Of a stretch of DNA of 64,000 nucleotides, positions 23,160-33,753 are shown piece by piece. Numbering within the stretch: position 1 is the first letter of the stretch; every line of letters begins with the position of its first letter. A program made the translations under genes and the position numbers. Origin of the DNA: Cepaea nemoralis (lineage: Eukaryota; Mollusca; Gastropoda; Stylommatophora; Helicidae); the NCBI GenBank assembly GCA_014155875.1, contig JACEFZ010017439.1, positions 42,296 through 106,295 of the forward strand. The letters run 5' to 3'. Under the pieces are notes generated by a model. The model saw only the letters and a program-made list of their open reading frames with translations. It made no database searches and was not told the origin of the DNA.

Positions 23160-23228
23160 CTAAGGACAGCGCCTCGCCGATGGAACACGTGTACTTAGTA
23201 CCCAGCCAACTAGCCGTGACCATTCACG
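23160..23228 (+). CDS. Gene 1, exon d: putative 69-bp cassette exon, phase 1-1
   Basis: The acceptor is CATGCCGGTTCCAG before 23160 and the donor is CATTCACG|GTAATC after 23228. It begins with two bases (CT) completing a codon and ends with one (G), so it is symmetric. Inclusion or skipping between exons c and e both keep frame. The encoded stretch reads KDSASPMEHVYLVPSQLAV then TIH. About 70% of third codon positions are G or C, far above the intron around it and similar to exons a-c. HVYLVP resembles a tyrosine-based SH2-ligand or sorting motif, which would suit a cytoplasmic tail; this is inference only. The acceptor's pyrimidine tract is modest, so usage needs transcript evidence. Confidence 0.55.
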
Positions 23229-23334
23229 GTAATCAATGCCACAGTCTCCCATGAACATTCACTACTGATGTGTGGCAATTGGCACGGACTTTCTCCAGTG
23301 ACCCACCAGGATAAAATCTATACCGGTATATTAA

Positions 23335-23377
23335 TGTACGCGCGCGCGCGCTCGCGTGTGTGTGTGTAAGTGTGTGT
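23335..23377. repeat. (GC)n-(GT)n alternating purine-pyrimidine tract
   Basis: TACGCGCGCGCGCGC then TCGCGTGTGTGTGTG, interrupted once by AAG, about 45 bp upstream of the exon e acceptor. Alternating CG/TG dinucleotides of this length can adopt left-handed DNA. Confidence 0.85.
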
Positions 23378-23419
23378 GTTCTCAAGGAAAAATTAATCAG
23401 TCTGCACTTGTCATTGTAG

Positions 23420-25824
23420 GTGTGAACTCACGAACCACAGACGTGGATCTCCCGCAGACGCACAGCGACAGCAACATGGAGTGTGTCGGCGGTGATCATG
23501 AAGACGATGGACACGACAAACCACCATGTACAGACGTCACCAAGGAAGATACGTCCACTCCCACAACACCAGACTTAGCTGTTGCTACAGAAGCAACTTC
23601 TTCACACAGCTTCGACCACTGGCCGAAAACTTTTGGAGCAAAAACTCTAGCGAATTCTAGATCGTGGCCACTAGTTGGCGATGGTCAGGACTTTGTAGGC
23701 AGCGCCCACACACTCTGTCCACAGAACACCAAATCTTTCCGTTCACAGAGTCTCGGACAACCCGTGCGTTTACTTGGTCTCAGAGATGGTGTCAGACAAG
23801 ATTCCCCTTCAGTGCTCGCCAATCATGAGACCTCCACAGTGAACACACACGAAGCTTCACCAGATGTGAGAAATCATCACGGCGCCATGGGCAGTCGATT
23901 TACAGCGCTCCGAGTATCGAACCCATCCCCATCAACAGGCAGGATGATCAGGAGAGCAGCGGAGATGTCACCCCCTCAGGTCGGAGTGCCTCGCCACCAG
24001 GCTGCCGTCATACCCCGTGCTGCACCCCGGCACCGCCCTCGCGTGTTCTGCACCGACATTAGCGCCACCATGCGGGGCGCGGCAACTCAGTTCTTCTCCT
24101 GGAGACATTCGAAACGGCGATACGATGGTAGTCACGTGGGAGGATGTCAGACATCCAGGGACCACAGACACACACCTAGCCTCACTTGCAACCACTGGAG
24201 ACATTACAAAGCACATCAATCTGAGAAGATACGGTTGACTTCATTCTATAACCACGGAGACGGCACAGGTTCAGACAACTACGGATGCACGACCTATCAT
24301 GTCAACCAGGTCAGCCAAGCCACGAGGCCACGTTTGGAAGTCAGACATGGCGAGATGTCTTATCTCGGACATGCCGATCCAGTTGTTGCTGATACTGGCC
24401 AGCCTCCACACATCTCACGGGACACGGGTCTATCTCCACACACCTCTCGGGACACGGGCCTATCTCCACACATCTCACGGGACACGGGCCAGTCTCCACA
24501 CATCTCGCGGGACACGGGACAGCCTCCACACATCTCGCGGGACACGGGCCAGTCTCCACACATCTCGCGGGACACGGGCCAGTCTCCACACGTCTCGCGG
24601 GACACGGGCCAGTCTCGACACATCTCGCGGGACACGGGTCTATCTCCACACATCTCGCGGGACACGGGACAGTCTCCACACATCTCGCGGGACACGGGTC
24701 TATCTCCACACATCTCGCGGGACACGAGCCAGCCTTCACACATCTCGTGGGACACGGGCCAGTCTCCACAAATCTCACGGGACACGGGACAGTCTTCACA
24801 CATCTCACGGGACACGGGCCAGTCTCCACACATCTCACGGGACACGAGCCAGTCTCCACACATCTCACGGGACACGGGACAGTCTTCACACATCTCACGT
24901 GACACGGGCCAGTCTCCACACATCTCACGGGACACGAGCCAGTCTCCACACATCTCACGGGACACGGGCCAGTCTCCACACATCTCACGGGACACGAGCC
25001 AGTCTCCACACATCTCACGGGACACGGGCCAGTCTCCACACATCTCACGGGACACGGGACAGTCTTCACACATCTCACGGGACACGGGACAGTCTTCACA
25101 CATCTCGCAGGACATGGGCCGTGAGTCAGGGCGGACATTTCAGTGTCCTCCACACACCAACTCACGGTCAGAGGGTAGCAGTTTATGTCCTGACCAGCGG
25201 TCCTTGGCTCAAGCCACAGACTCCGACAGAGATGCCGGCCGGCAGGAGCACATGATCAACAACCAATCAGCTTCGCACGGCCCCAGCTATTTGTCCAGGC
25301 GCGACTTTGCCGGCTCAGACAGGTCGGACTCAGAAGCATTATCAGTGACTTTTGGAAAAGTTTCTGGTGCTGCAGTCAGGCACCCGGCACCCCAGATGTG
25401 CCTCACTGGTTCACAAGGCACCGTCGTGGATAAGGCCAGCAGATCTTACAGTTCACACGTAGGCTGTAGGATTCAATCACAAACTGTTCCTACATACTAC
25501 CTGAGCCACCAGCAAACAGCCAGACCACACATACGGCTATCAGAACTGTCCAGGATACCCAGTGTTTGTGAAAGTGTGTCCTTTCTAGTTCACAGGAAGC
25601 ACATCAGTGCCAGCAGACAGGGTGTTCCACAATGTACACATGAGCACGCTGTCTCAGAGACTGACAGTGACAGCAGACAGGGTGTTCCACAATGTACACA
25701 TGAGTACGCTGTCTCAGAGACTGACAGTGACAGCACACCTCGGACAGTTCCCAGACTTCAAGTCCTAGATCCAAACCTGATATGTAATTACACCCAGAGA
25801 TACTCGCCGCCACAGTCTGACTAA
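23420..25824 (+). CDS. Gene 1, exon e: long disordered cytoplasmic tail with 24 decapeptide repeats, terminal coding exon
   Basis: The acceptor is CACTTGTCATTGTAG before 23420. Two leading bases (GT) complete a Gly codon begun by the phase-1 exon c or d, and the exon then reads 800 codons to a TAA at 25822. The open frame extends 64 bp upstream of the acceptor, but that part is the GC/GT tract and intron. The protein is rich in Ser, Thr, His, Gln, Arg and Asp, with no globular domain I can see. A repeat block at 24391-25110 encodes 24 copies of a decapeptide based on DTGQSPHISR with no indel. A 20-residue unit containing RQGVPQCTHEHAVSETDSDS is duplicated at 25616-25735. The C-terminus ends RYSPPQSD. 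As part of the same chain as exons a-d it should be intracellular, possibly a phosphorylated scaffold; that role is inference. Confidence 0.75.
24391..25110 (+). repeat. Coding 30-bp minisatellite, exactly 24 units
   Basis: The unit GACACGGGCCAGTCTCCACA + CATCTCACGG encodes D-T-G-Q-S-P-H-I-S-R. All 24 units keep 30 bp with no indel. Variation is limited to TCA/TCG (silent), Q/L at position 4, G/S at position 3, S/P at position 5, P/S at position 6 and a few singletons. Noncoding arrays nearby show frequent length changes, so the constant register supports translation. The other frames are also open here (251-318 residues) because the unit is a multiple of 3. Confidence 0.93.
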
Positions 25825-27180
25825 CTGGTGTCTCCCTGGACAGTTTCACTAGCTGGTGTCTCCCTGGACAGTTTCACTAGCTGGTGTCTCCCTGGACAGT
25901 TTCACTAGCTGGTGTCTCCCTGGACATTCTGACTAACTGGTGTCTCCCTGGACAGTTTCACTAGCTGGTGTCTCCCTGGACATTTTCACTAGCTGGTGTC
26001 TCCCTCGACATTGTGACTAACTGGTGTCTCCCTGGACAGTTTCACTAGCGGGTGTCTCCCTGGACATTCTGACTAACTGGTGTCTCCCTGGACAGTTTCA
26101 CTAGCTAGTGTCTCCCTGGACAGTTTCACTAGCTGGTGTCTCCCTGGACAGTTTCACTAGCTGGTGTCTCCCTGGACAGTTTCTCTAACTGGTGTCTGCC
26201 TGGACATTCTGACTAGCTGGTGTCTCCCTGGACAGTCTGACTATCTGGTGTCTCCCTGGACAGTCTGACTATCTGGTGTCTCCCTGGACAGTCTGACTAT
26301 CTGGTGTCTCCCTGGACAGTCTGACTAACTGGTGTCTCACTGGACAGTCTGACTAACTGGTGTCTCACTGGACAGTTTCTCTAACTTGTGTCTCCCTGAA
26401 CATTCTGACTAGCTGGTGTCTCCCTGGACAGTCTGACTAACTGGTGTCTTCCTGAACAGTTTCACTAGCTGGTGTCTCCCTGGACAGTCTGACTAGCTGG
26501 TGTCTCCCTGGACAGTCTGACTAGCTGGTGTCTCCATGGACAGTCTGACTATCTGGTGTCTCCCTGGACAGTCTGACTATCTGGTGTCTCCCTGGACAGT
26601 CTGACTAACTGGTGTCTCACTGGACAGTTTCTCTAACTTGTGTCTCCCTGAACATTCTGACTAGCTGGTGTCTCCCTGGACAGTTTTACTAGCTGGTGTC
26701 TCTCTGGACAATCAGACTAGATTGTTTTTCCCTGGACTGTCTGATTAGATGGTGTCTGCCTGGACTGTCTGACTAGCTGGTGTCTCACTGGACAGACTGA
26801 CTTGCTGATGTCTCCCTAGACAGTTTCACTAGCTGGTGTCTGCCTGGACAGTCTGATTAGCTGGTGTCTCACTGGACAGTCTAACTAGCTGGTGTCTCCA
26901 TGAACAGTTTCACTAGCGGGTGTCTCTCTGGACAGTCTGACTAGCTGGTGTCTCCCTAGACAGTTTCACTATCTGGTGTCTCCCTAGACAGTCTGACTAT
27001 CTGGTGTCTCCCTGGGCAATCTGACTATCTAGTGTCTCTCTGGACAGTCTGACTAGCTGGTGTCTCCCTAGACAGTTTCACTATCTGGTGTCTCCCTAGA
27101 CAGTCTGACTATCTGGTGTCTCCCTGGGCAATCTGACTATCTGGTGTCTCCCTGGACAGACTGAGTAGCTGGTGTCTCAC
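25825..27180 (+). repeat. 28-bp minisatellite forming most of the gene 1 3' UTR
   Basis: About 48 copies of a unit containing CTAGCTGGTGTCTCCCTGGA and CAGTTTCA (also CAGTCTGA, CATTCTGA) start within a few bases of the TAA. It lies between the stop codon and the poly(A) signal at 27295, so it is probably transcribed in the mature 3' UTR unless spliced out. Confidence 0.93.
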
Positions 27181-27294
27181 ACCAGTGTGGGGGTATCTGT
27201 ATATTACACCAGTGTTGTATAGCTCAGTGCGACAATGCGCGTGTGACGTGTTATGTATGAATGCTGGGACCTGAAGTCTCGATGTGGTTTCTGA

Positions 27295-27300
27295 AATAAA
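27295..27300 (+). terminator. Polyadenylation signal AATAAA, probable end of gene 1
   Basis: GATGTGGTTTCTGAAATAAA lies about 115 bp after the last 28-bp unit. A GT/T-rich element (CAGTGTGGCTTTTTGTTG) follows about 55 bp downstream, as expected for a cleavage and polyadenylation site near 27315-27330. It is the first AATAAA after the exon e stop that I noticed. Confidence 0.6.
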
Positions 27301-27364
27301 ACATGGCAGACAACAAGTCTACACTTCCACCTTCTGTGTCGTATAATCATTGCCCAGTGTGGCT

Positions 27365-27780
27365 TTTTGTTGCCACATGTTTGTTCTCTCTCACTGTGTA
27401 TGTTCTCGCTTGTTCTCTCTCACTGTGTGTATGTTCTCGCTTGTTCTCTCTCACTGTGTGTATGTTCGTGCTTTTTCTCTTTACAAAGGGAGGTGTCACG
27501 CATGTGTTCATCATTTGTTATGAGGTTCCATGTTGTGTTGTTCCATGTAATGTTGTTCCATGTTGTGTTGTTCCATGTTGTGTTTCTCTATGTTGTGTGG
27601 TTCCATGTTGTGTTGTTCCATATTGTGTTGTTCTATGTTATTTTGTTCCATGCTGTGTTGTTCAATTTGGTGATACATGAAAGTTTTCATCAGCTGTTGT
27701 GTGGTTCCGTGTTGTGTGGTTCCATGTTGTGTTGTTCCATGTTGTGTTGTTCTATGTTGTGTGGTTCCATGTAGTGTAGT
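27365..27780. repeat. Short repeats, then a 15-bp minisatellite (CCATGTTGTGTTGTT), first block
   Basis: Three ~30-bp copies of TTGTTCTCTCTCACTGTGTG + TATGTTCTCGC come first (27378-27480). From 27525 copies of CCATGTTGTGTTGTT follow. GAAAGTTTTCATCAGCTGTT at 27678 recurs as GAAAGTGTTCATCAGCTGTC at 27931, on the far side of the inserted LINE fragment. Confidence 0.9.
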
Positions 27781-27915
27781 GTTTATCCACATTGTCAAAG
27801 AACATTTCGAGCCAAAATAGGCCTTATCAGCCATCTTAGAACTCACGGCTTCATACTTTCAACCCCACTGGATGAAATGAATGGTCATCATCATTCTTGA
27901 TGGACAAACAACAAC
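27781..27915 (+). mobile_element. LINE 3' UTR fragment with (CAA)n tail inside the 15-bp array
   Basis: Reads CATTGTCAAAGAACATTTCG, TTATCAGCCATCTTAGAACT, CCCCACTGGATGAAATGAAT and ends GACAAACAACAACAACAACA. It matches the 3' UTR of the minus-strand LINE at 14473-14600. The 15-bp minisatellite continues on both sides. Confidence 0.88.
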
Positions 27916-27949
27916 AACAACAGTGAAAAATGAAAGTGTTCATCAGCTG

Positions 27950-28389
27950 TCGTGTTGTTCCATGTAGTGTGGTTCCATGTTGTGTTGTTCCATGTAGTGT
28001 GGTTCCATGTTGTGTTGTTCCATGTTGTGTGGTTCCATGTTGTGTTGTTCCATGTAGTGTGGTTCCATGTTGTGTTGTTCCATGTTGTGTGGTTCCATGT
28101 AGTGTGGTTCCATGTTGTGTTGTTCCATGTTGTGTGGTTCCATGTTGTGTTGTTCCATGTTGTGTGGTTCCATGTTGTGTGGTTCCATGTTGTGTGGTTC
28201 CATGTTGTGTGGTTCCATGTTGTGTTGTTCCATGTTGTGTTGTTCCATGTTGTGTTGTTCCATGTTGTGTTGTTCCATGTTGTGTTGTTCCATGTTGTGT
28301 TGTTCCATGTTGTGTTGTTCCATGTAGTGTGGTTCCATGTTGTGTTGTTCCATGTTGTGTTGTTCCATGTTGTGTTGTTCCATGTAGTG
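27950..28389. repeat. 15-bp minisatellite, second block (about 29 copies)
   Basis: Very regular CCATGTTGTGTTGTT / CCATGTTGTGTGGTT / CCATGTAGTGTGGTT units. Multiple frames are open on both strands because 15 is a multiple of 3. Confidence 0.97.
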
Positions 28390-28468
28390 AAACTTTGCTG
28401 ATAGTGAGAGATGGTGAATTGCGACTGCCCATGCTTTTCGCCGTGGCACGTGATGATGATGATTGTCT
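28390..28468 (+). mobile_element. Short LINE 3'-end fragment with (ATG)n tail
   Basis: TGATAGTGAGAGATGGTGAA through GCCGTGGCACGTGATGATGA aligns by eye with the 3' end of the LINE at 43150-43234 (TGATCGAGTGAGATGG... GTCATGGCACATGATGGATG). Only the last ~75 bp is present. Confidence 0.65.
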
Positions 28469-28611
28469 TGCGCCCGGAACTAACGAGCATCTCTCTTGAA
28501 CACACAAACCCGGAAACGGAAGTATTGCAGATGTCAAGGTTCACACAGTTACTCGGATCGGGAGAACTTCTTCACGATTCCGGTGGAAACATTGGGCAAA
28601 CCATTCTCTAG

Positions 28612-28724
28612 AGTCGTGGCACCGGCTTGCTGGTCGAGTGTTTCATGGTGCAGGTCGGACCACGTCTCTGGCGGGCCAGCATCGAGTTCCTGCACAGACT
28701 GCAGCGGGAACACCACACAGACAG
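28612..28724 (+). pseudogene. Possible exon or decayed gene fragment
   Basis: A 113-bp block between CCATTCTCTAG and the donor-like ACAGACAG|GTATTG reads GTGLLVECFMVQVGPRLWRA then SIEFLHRLQREHHTD. Third positions are strongly G/C-biased, like the gene 1 exons. Directly upstream, another frame reads YSDRENFFTIPVETLGKPFS with similar bias, so one indel may have split a longer coding stretch. It lies downstream of the gene 1 poly(A) signal and does not join the first exon of gene 2 in frame. It could be a decayed gene fragment, a separate gene or chance. Bases 28469-28611 and 28725-28849 show nothing else. Confidence 0.35.
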
Positions 28725-28849
28725 GTATTGGTAGGCACACGTAGAATTGGAGGGCAGCAGCCCTTATCAGTACAGACATGGGAAGCGATAGGGTTATAGT
28801 CATGTTTCCTTTGAAACTGACAACCAGCAATACGTAACAACACTAGACA

Positions 28850-30884
28850 CAGTTTTGCCATCTCCCTTTGATGAAAAAGCACCAAAATCGACCCAAAAAA
28901 GCACCAAAATATTTTGGAAAGCACCGAAAAAGGCACCAACTGTTTTTATTACAAATGTAACAAGGTAGCTCAGAATAATTTATTATTATCACTTCATATT
29001 ACAATGAAGTTTATTCCAGATCCGCCAAATCCCAATCAGAACTACTCTCGAGCCAAAAAAGCACTAAACTGCAATAATATTTTTTTTTTAAGGAAAGTAC
29101 CAAAACAAGCACTGGCGGTATTCATTCAAAATGTTATAAAGTAGCACATTATAATTTATTATTATCACTGAATATTAGAATGAAGTTTATTCCAGATCTG
29201 CCAAATCCCAGTCAGACAACTCCTCTTCAGTTTCTGTAGCTATTTCCTGCTGTGTTTGCTCCTGCGATGATGAGGATGAGGGGAATGATTGAAAGAAACG
29301 TGTATATGCCTCCTGTGATCCAATTTTTCGCAGAATATCCTTAGGTAGTTTATAATCATGACAGCATTTACCATATCTTTTCATTTCATATCTAATAGTC
29401 AAAACAGCTGTCAAACTCTTGATGCTCAGTCTGTTCCGCAATTTTGATTTTATAACTCCCATCTGACTGAAAATACGCTCCACGTCCGCATTAGAATGAG
29501 GTAAAATGAGCACAGTTAAAGCTGAATCTGTAAGATCTCGGAAAGGATTTTCACCGGTGGCATCTCTGTATGAGGCTATTTCTGCCCACAGTCCAAGTGT
29601 CTGTGTCCACTACATATGATGAAGTTTTCTCCACTGGAAATCGATGCGGGTGAGAGTAGCTGCATCTTCTACAAACATTTTAGCAAGATCCAATATACAG
29701 GGCTTCATTGGCTGTAGACATTCACTTCCACTAAGACATGACATGGACTGCAACACTCGAACGTTATCGGCAAAAGTAAACGCAGCTGTGTCAACAGATC
29801 TATTAAAAACTGGACGCACCTTCCACGAATTTCTTTCTCATCGGGAACCTGGTAGCCTGCTATTTCTTTCTCAAACTCATAACCTAGATTTGGATTAGGA
29901 TCTAAATAATCTTGAATAGCATTACTTTCTGTAATTTCCCCCCCCCCCCCCCCCCCCCCCCACAGGAATAGCAGTCTTTGAACTGATAAAATCAGTGAGT
30001 TGGACAAGATCGCTGAGTATTCTTGTTGGATCCTGTATATCTGCTTCGAATTTCTTATTCACACTTTGAACTTCTCCGAGAATATGCTTGAGAAATATGA
30101 GATACACATAGTTTTTTATGTCGCTAAACATAGAATGTAGAAGTTCTGCTGTATAACAGCGCTCGTTGAGTCTTGCTACATCAAAATGAGTTCTGAGCTC
30201 GACCCACTACTGCAATATTCTGACAATGGCAGATTGAATGGACATCCATCGTGTCTGGCTTAATTGAACAACCTTCAGCGGATGTTGCCCATCATTTCAT
30301 AAAGCAAAAAGCTCCCTGTACTTTGCTTGACGAAGACTTGAGTGAGAAAACCATGAACTCTTATGTTCCTGGGCAGACAAGCAGCTGCAGCCTGTGACAC
30401 TGCCAGCTGAAGGGAATGACATACACACCTAACTAGTACCAGATGAGGAACTTCGGATTTTAATTTTGTATTTATTCCATTGTTAACACCTGTCATGACA
30501 GGTGTATTGTCAGTGGCGAGTGCAACTAGTCTTGGCATCTCAAGTCCATTCTTGTTTAAACAATCTTTTAACGCATTGATATTGGCTGAGCCTTGCAGTC
30601 ACTCATTTCAACTAAATCGTTTTAAAGGGAGTTACCTTACTTGAATATTGCACGGTAATGTACTAAGACTGTTTTGCTCCCTCGCTTCAGTTCAAATTCG
30701 GCTTTTTAGTTCCCCCAAAATGATTTTTTAAAGTAATTTTTACCCACCCAAAAAAGCACTAAAAGCACCCCCAAAAAATGTGAAGCACCAAATTAACGCG
30801 GCCGCGCTACATGCAAAATGTTGGCACTAAATGACTTGAAAAAGCACTAAATTTAGTGCGACAAGCGTCAAAATGGCAACACTG
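28850..30884 (-). mobile_element. hAT-superfamily DNA transposon, 2,035 bp, with 8-bp target-site duplication
   Basis: The left terminus is CAGTTTTGCCAT at 28850. The right terminus, read on the minus strand from 30884, is CAGTGTTGCCAT, giving 12-bp terminal inverted repeats with one mismatch. ACTAGACA is present immediately outside both ends (28842-28849 and 30885-30892), the 8-bp duplication expected of hAT elements. Subterminal AAAAAGCACTAAA/AAAAAGCACCAAAA motifs recur at both ends. The transposase is on the minus strand and broken (separate entry). A run of about 23 C at 29938-29960 interrupts it. Confidence 0.93.
29187..30538 (-). pseudogene. hAT transposase remnant
   Basis: On the minus strand, 30538-30275 reads LVALATDNTPVMTGVNNGI then HLVLVRCVCHSLQLAVSQA. 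This is the part of the RNase H-like catalytic core with conserved Asp and the C-x-x-H-like CHSLQL motif of hAT transposases. Further pieces follow in shifting frames (30131-29922, 30007-29705, 29819-29610). The C-terminus (29513-29187) has LPHSNADVERIFSQM, the hAT dimerisation motif. Frameshifts and in-frame stops separate the pieces, so no functional transposase is encoded. The pattern resembles the ZNF862/SCAND3-like group of hAT proteins, from memory. Confidence 0.88.
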
Positions 30885-30897
30885 ACTAGACACGCTC

Positions 30898-33605
30898 ATA
30901 TCTACATGTCATATCTCGCCAGCTCGTCACACACGTATATGTCATATCTTCCCCAGCTCGTCACACACGTATATGTCATATATTCCCCAGCTCGCCACAC
31001 ACGTATATGTCATATCTTCCCCAGCTCGTCCCACACGTATATGTCATATCTTCCCCAGCTCGTCACACACGTATATGTCATATCTTCCCCAGCTCGTCAC
31101 ACACGTATATGTCATATCTTCCCAGCTCGTCACACACGTATATGTCATATTCTTCCCCAGCTCGTCACACACGTATATGTCATATCTTCCCCAGCTCGTC
31201 ACACACGTATATGTCATATCTTCCCCAGCTCGTCACACACGTATATGTCATATCTTCCCCAGCTCGTCACACACGTATATGTCATATCTTCCCCAGCTCG
31301 TCACACACGTATATGTCATATCTTCCCCAGCTCGTCACACACGTATATGTCATATCTTCCCCAGCTCGTCACACACGTATATGTCATATATTCCCCAGCT
31401 CGTCACACACGTATATGTCATATCTTCCCCAGCTCGTCACACATCCATATGTCATATATTCCCCAGCTCGTCACACACGTATATGTCATATCTTCCCCAG
31501 CTCGTCACACACGTATATGTCATATCTTCCCCAAGTCGTCACACGCGTATATGTCATATCTTCCCCAGCTCGTCACACACGTATATGTCATATATTCCCC
31601 AGCTCATCACACACGTATATGTCATATCTTCCCCAGCTCGTCACACACGTATATGTCATATCTTCCCCAGCTCGTCACACATCCATATGTCATATATTCC
31701 CCAGCTCGTCACACATCCATATGTCATATCTTCCCCAGCTCGTCACACATCCATATGTCATATATTCCCCAGCTCGTCACACATCCATATGTCATATCTT
31801 CCCCAGCTCGTCACACATCCATATGTCATATATTCCCCAGCTCGTCACACATCCATATGTCATATCTTCCCCAGCTCGTCACACATCCATATGTCATATA
31901 TTCCCCAGCTCCTCACACATCCATATGTCATATATTCCCCAGCTCGTCACACATCCATATGTCATATCTTCCCCAGCTCGTCACACATCCATATGTCATA
32001 TCTTCCCCAGCTCGTCACACATCCATATGTCATATCTTCCCCAGCTCGTCACACATCCATATGTCATATCTTCCCCAGCTCGTCACACATCCATATGTCA
32101 TATATTCCCCAGCTTGTCACACATCCATATGTCATATCTTCCCCAGCTCGTCACACATCCATATGTCATATCTTCCCCAGCTCGTCAACATCCATATGTC
32201 TATATTCCCCAGCTTGTCACACATCATATGTCATATCTTCCCCAGCCGTCACACATCCATATGTCATATATTCCCCAGCTCGTCACACATCCATATGTCA
32301 TATCTTCCCCAGCTCGTCACACACGTATATGTCATATCTTCCCAGCTCGTCACACACGTTATTGTCATATCTTCCCCAGCTCGTCACACACGTATATGTC
32401 ATATATTCCCCAGCTCGTCACACACGTATATGTCATATCTTCCCCAGCTCGTCACACACGTATATGTCATATCTTCCCCAGCTCGTCACACATCCATATG
32501 TCATATATTCCCCCCCTCGTCACACATCCATATTTTCATATATTCCCCAGCTCGTCACACATCCATATGTCATATATTCCCCAGCTCGTCACACACTATA
32601 TGTCATATCTTCCCAGCTCGTCACACACGTATATGTCATATCTTCCCCAGCTCGTCATACACGTATATGTCATATCTTCCCCAGCTCGTCACACATCCAT
32701 ATGTCATATCTTCCCCAGCTCGTCACACATCCATATGTCATATATCCCCCAGCTCGTCACACACGTATATGTCATATATCCCCCAGCTCGTCACACACGT
32801 ATATGTCATATATTCCCCAGCTCGTCACACACGTATATGTCATATATTCCCCAGCTCGTCACACACGTATATGTCATATATCCCCCAGCTCGTCACACAC
32901 GTATATGTCATATATTCCCCAGCTCGTCACACACGTATATGTCAATATCCCCCAGCTGTCACACACGTATATGTATATATTCCCCAGCTCGTCACACACG
33001 TATATGTCATATATCCCCCAGCTCGCACACACACGTATATGGTCATATATCCCCCAGCTCGTCACACACGTATATGTCATATATTCCCCAGCTCGTCACA
33101 CACGTATATGTCATATATCCCCCAGCTCGTCACACACGTATATGTCATATCTTCCCCAGCTCGTCATACACGTATATGTCATATATTCCCCAGCTCGTCA
33201 CACATCCATATGTCATATCTTCCCCAGCTCGTCACACATCCATATGTCATATATCCCCCAGCTCGTCACACACGTATATGTCATATATTCCCCAGCTCGT
33301 CACACATCCATATGTCATATATTCCCCAGCTCGTCACACATCCATATGTCATATATTCCCCAGCTCGTCACACACGTATATGTCATATATTCCCCAGCTC
33401 GTCACACATCCATATGTCATATATTCCCCAGCTCGTCACACATCCATATGTCATATATTCCCCAGCTCGTCACACATCCATATGTCATATATTCCCCAGC
33501 TCGTCACACACGTATATGTCATATCTTCCCCAGCTCGTCACACACGTATATGTCATATCTTCCCCAGCTCGTCATACATCCATGTGTTATACCTTACCCA
33601 GCTTG
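30898..33605. repeat. 34-bp minisatellite (about 80 copies)
   Basis: The unit contains CACACGTATATGTCATATCT and TCCCCAGCTCGTCA. Two alleles alternate in blocks: ACACGTATATG (most of 30.9-31.65, 32.3-32.5 and 32.75-33.2 kb) and ACATCCATATG (31.65-32.3 and 33.2-33.5 kb). No stop occurs in any of the three + frames of the unit. Because 34 = 1 mod 3 the array yields three overlapping open frames of about 880-920 residues. They are artefacts. A hAT copy abuts its 5' end and a LINE its 3' end. Confidence 0.97.
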
Positions 33606-33613
33606 TCACACAT

Positions 33614-33697
33614 AAGACATCACCAATCCCTATATATATAATCGCAAATTATTCGAACACTATCTCAGTAGGGATTACCTTCCCCCATAATAATAGA

Positions 33698-33753
<56 letters not shown>

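Noticed and set aside
27851..28544. Frames of ~150-230 residues on both strands (His/Gly/Thr, Asn/Trp and Cys/Val repeats)
   Set aside because: Pure translation of the 15-bp array.
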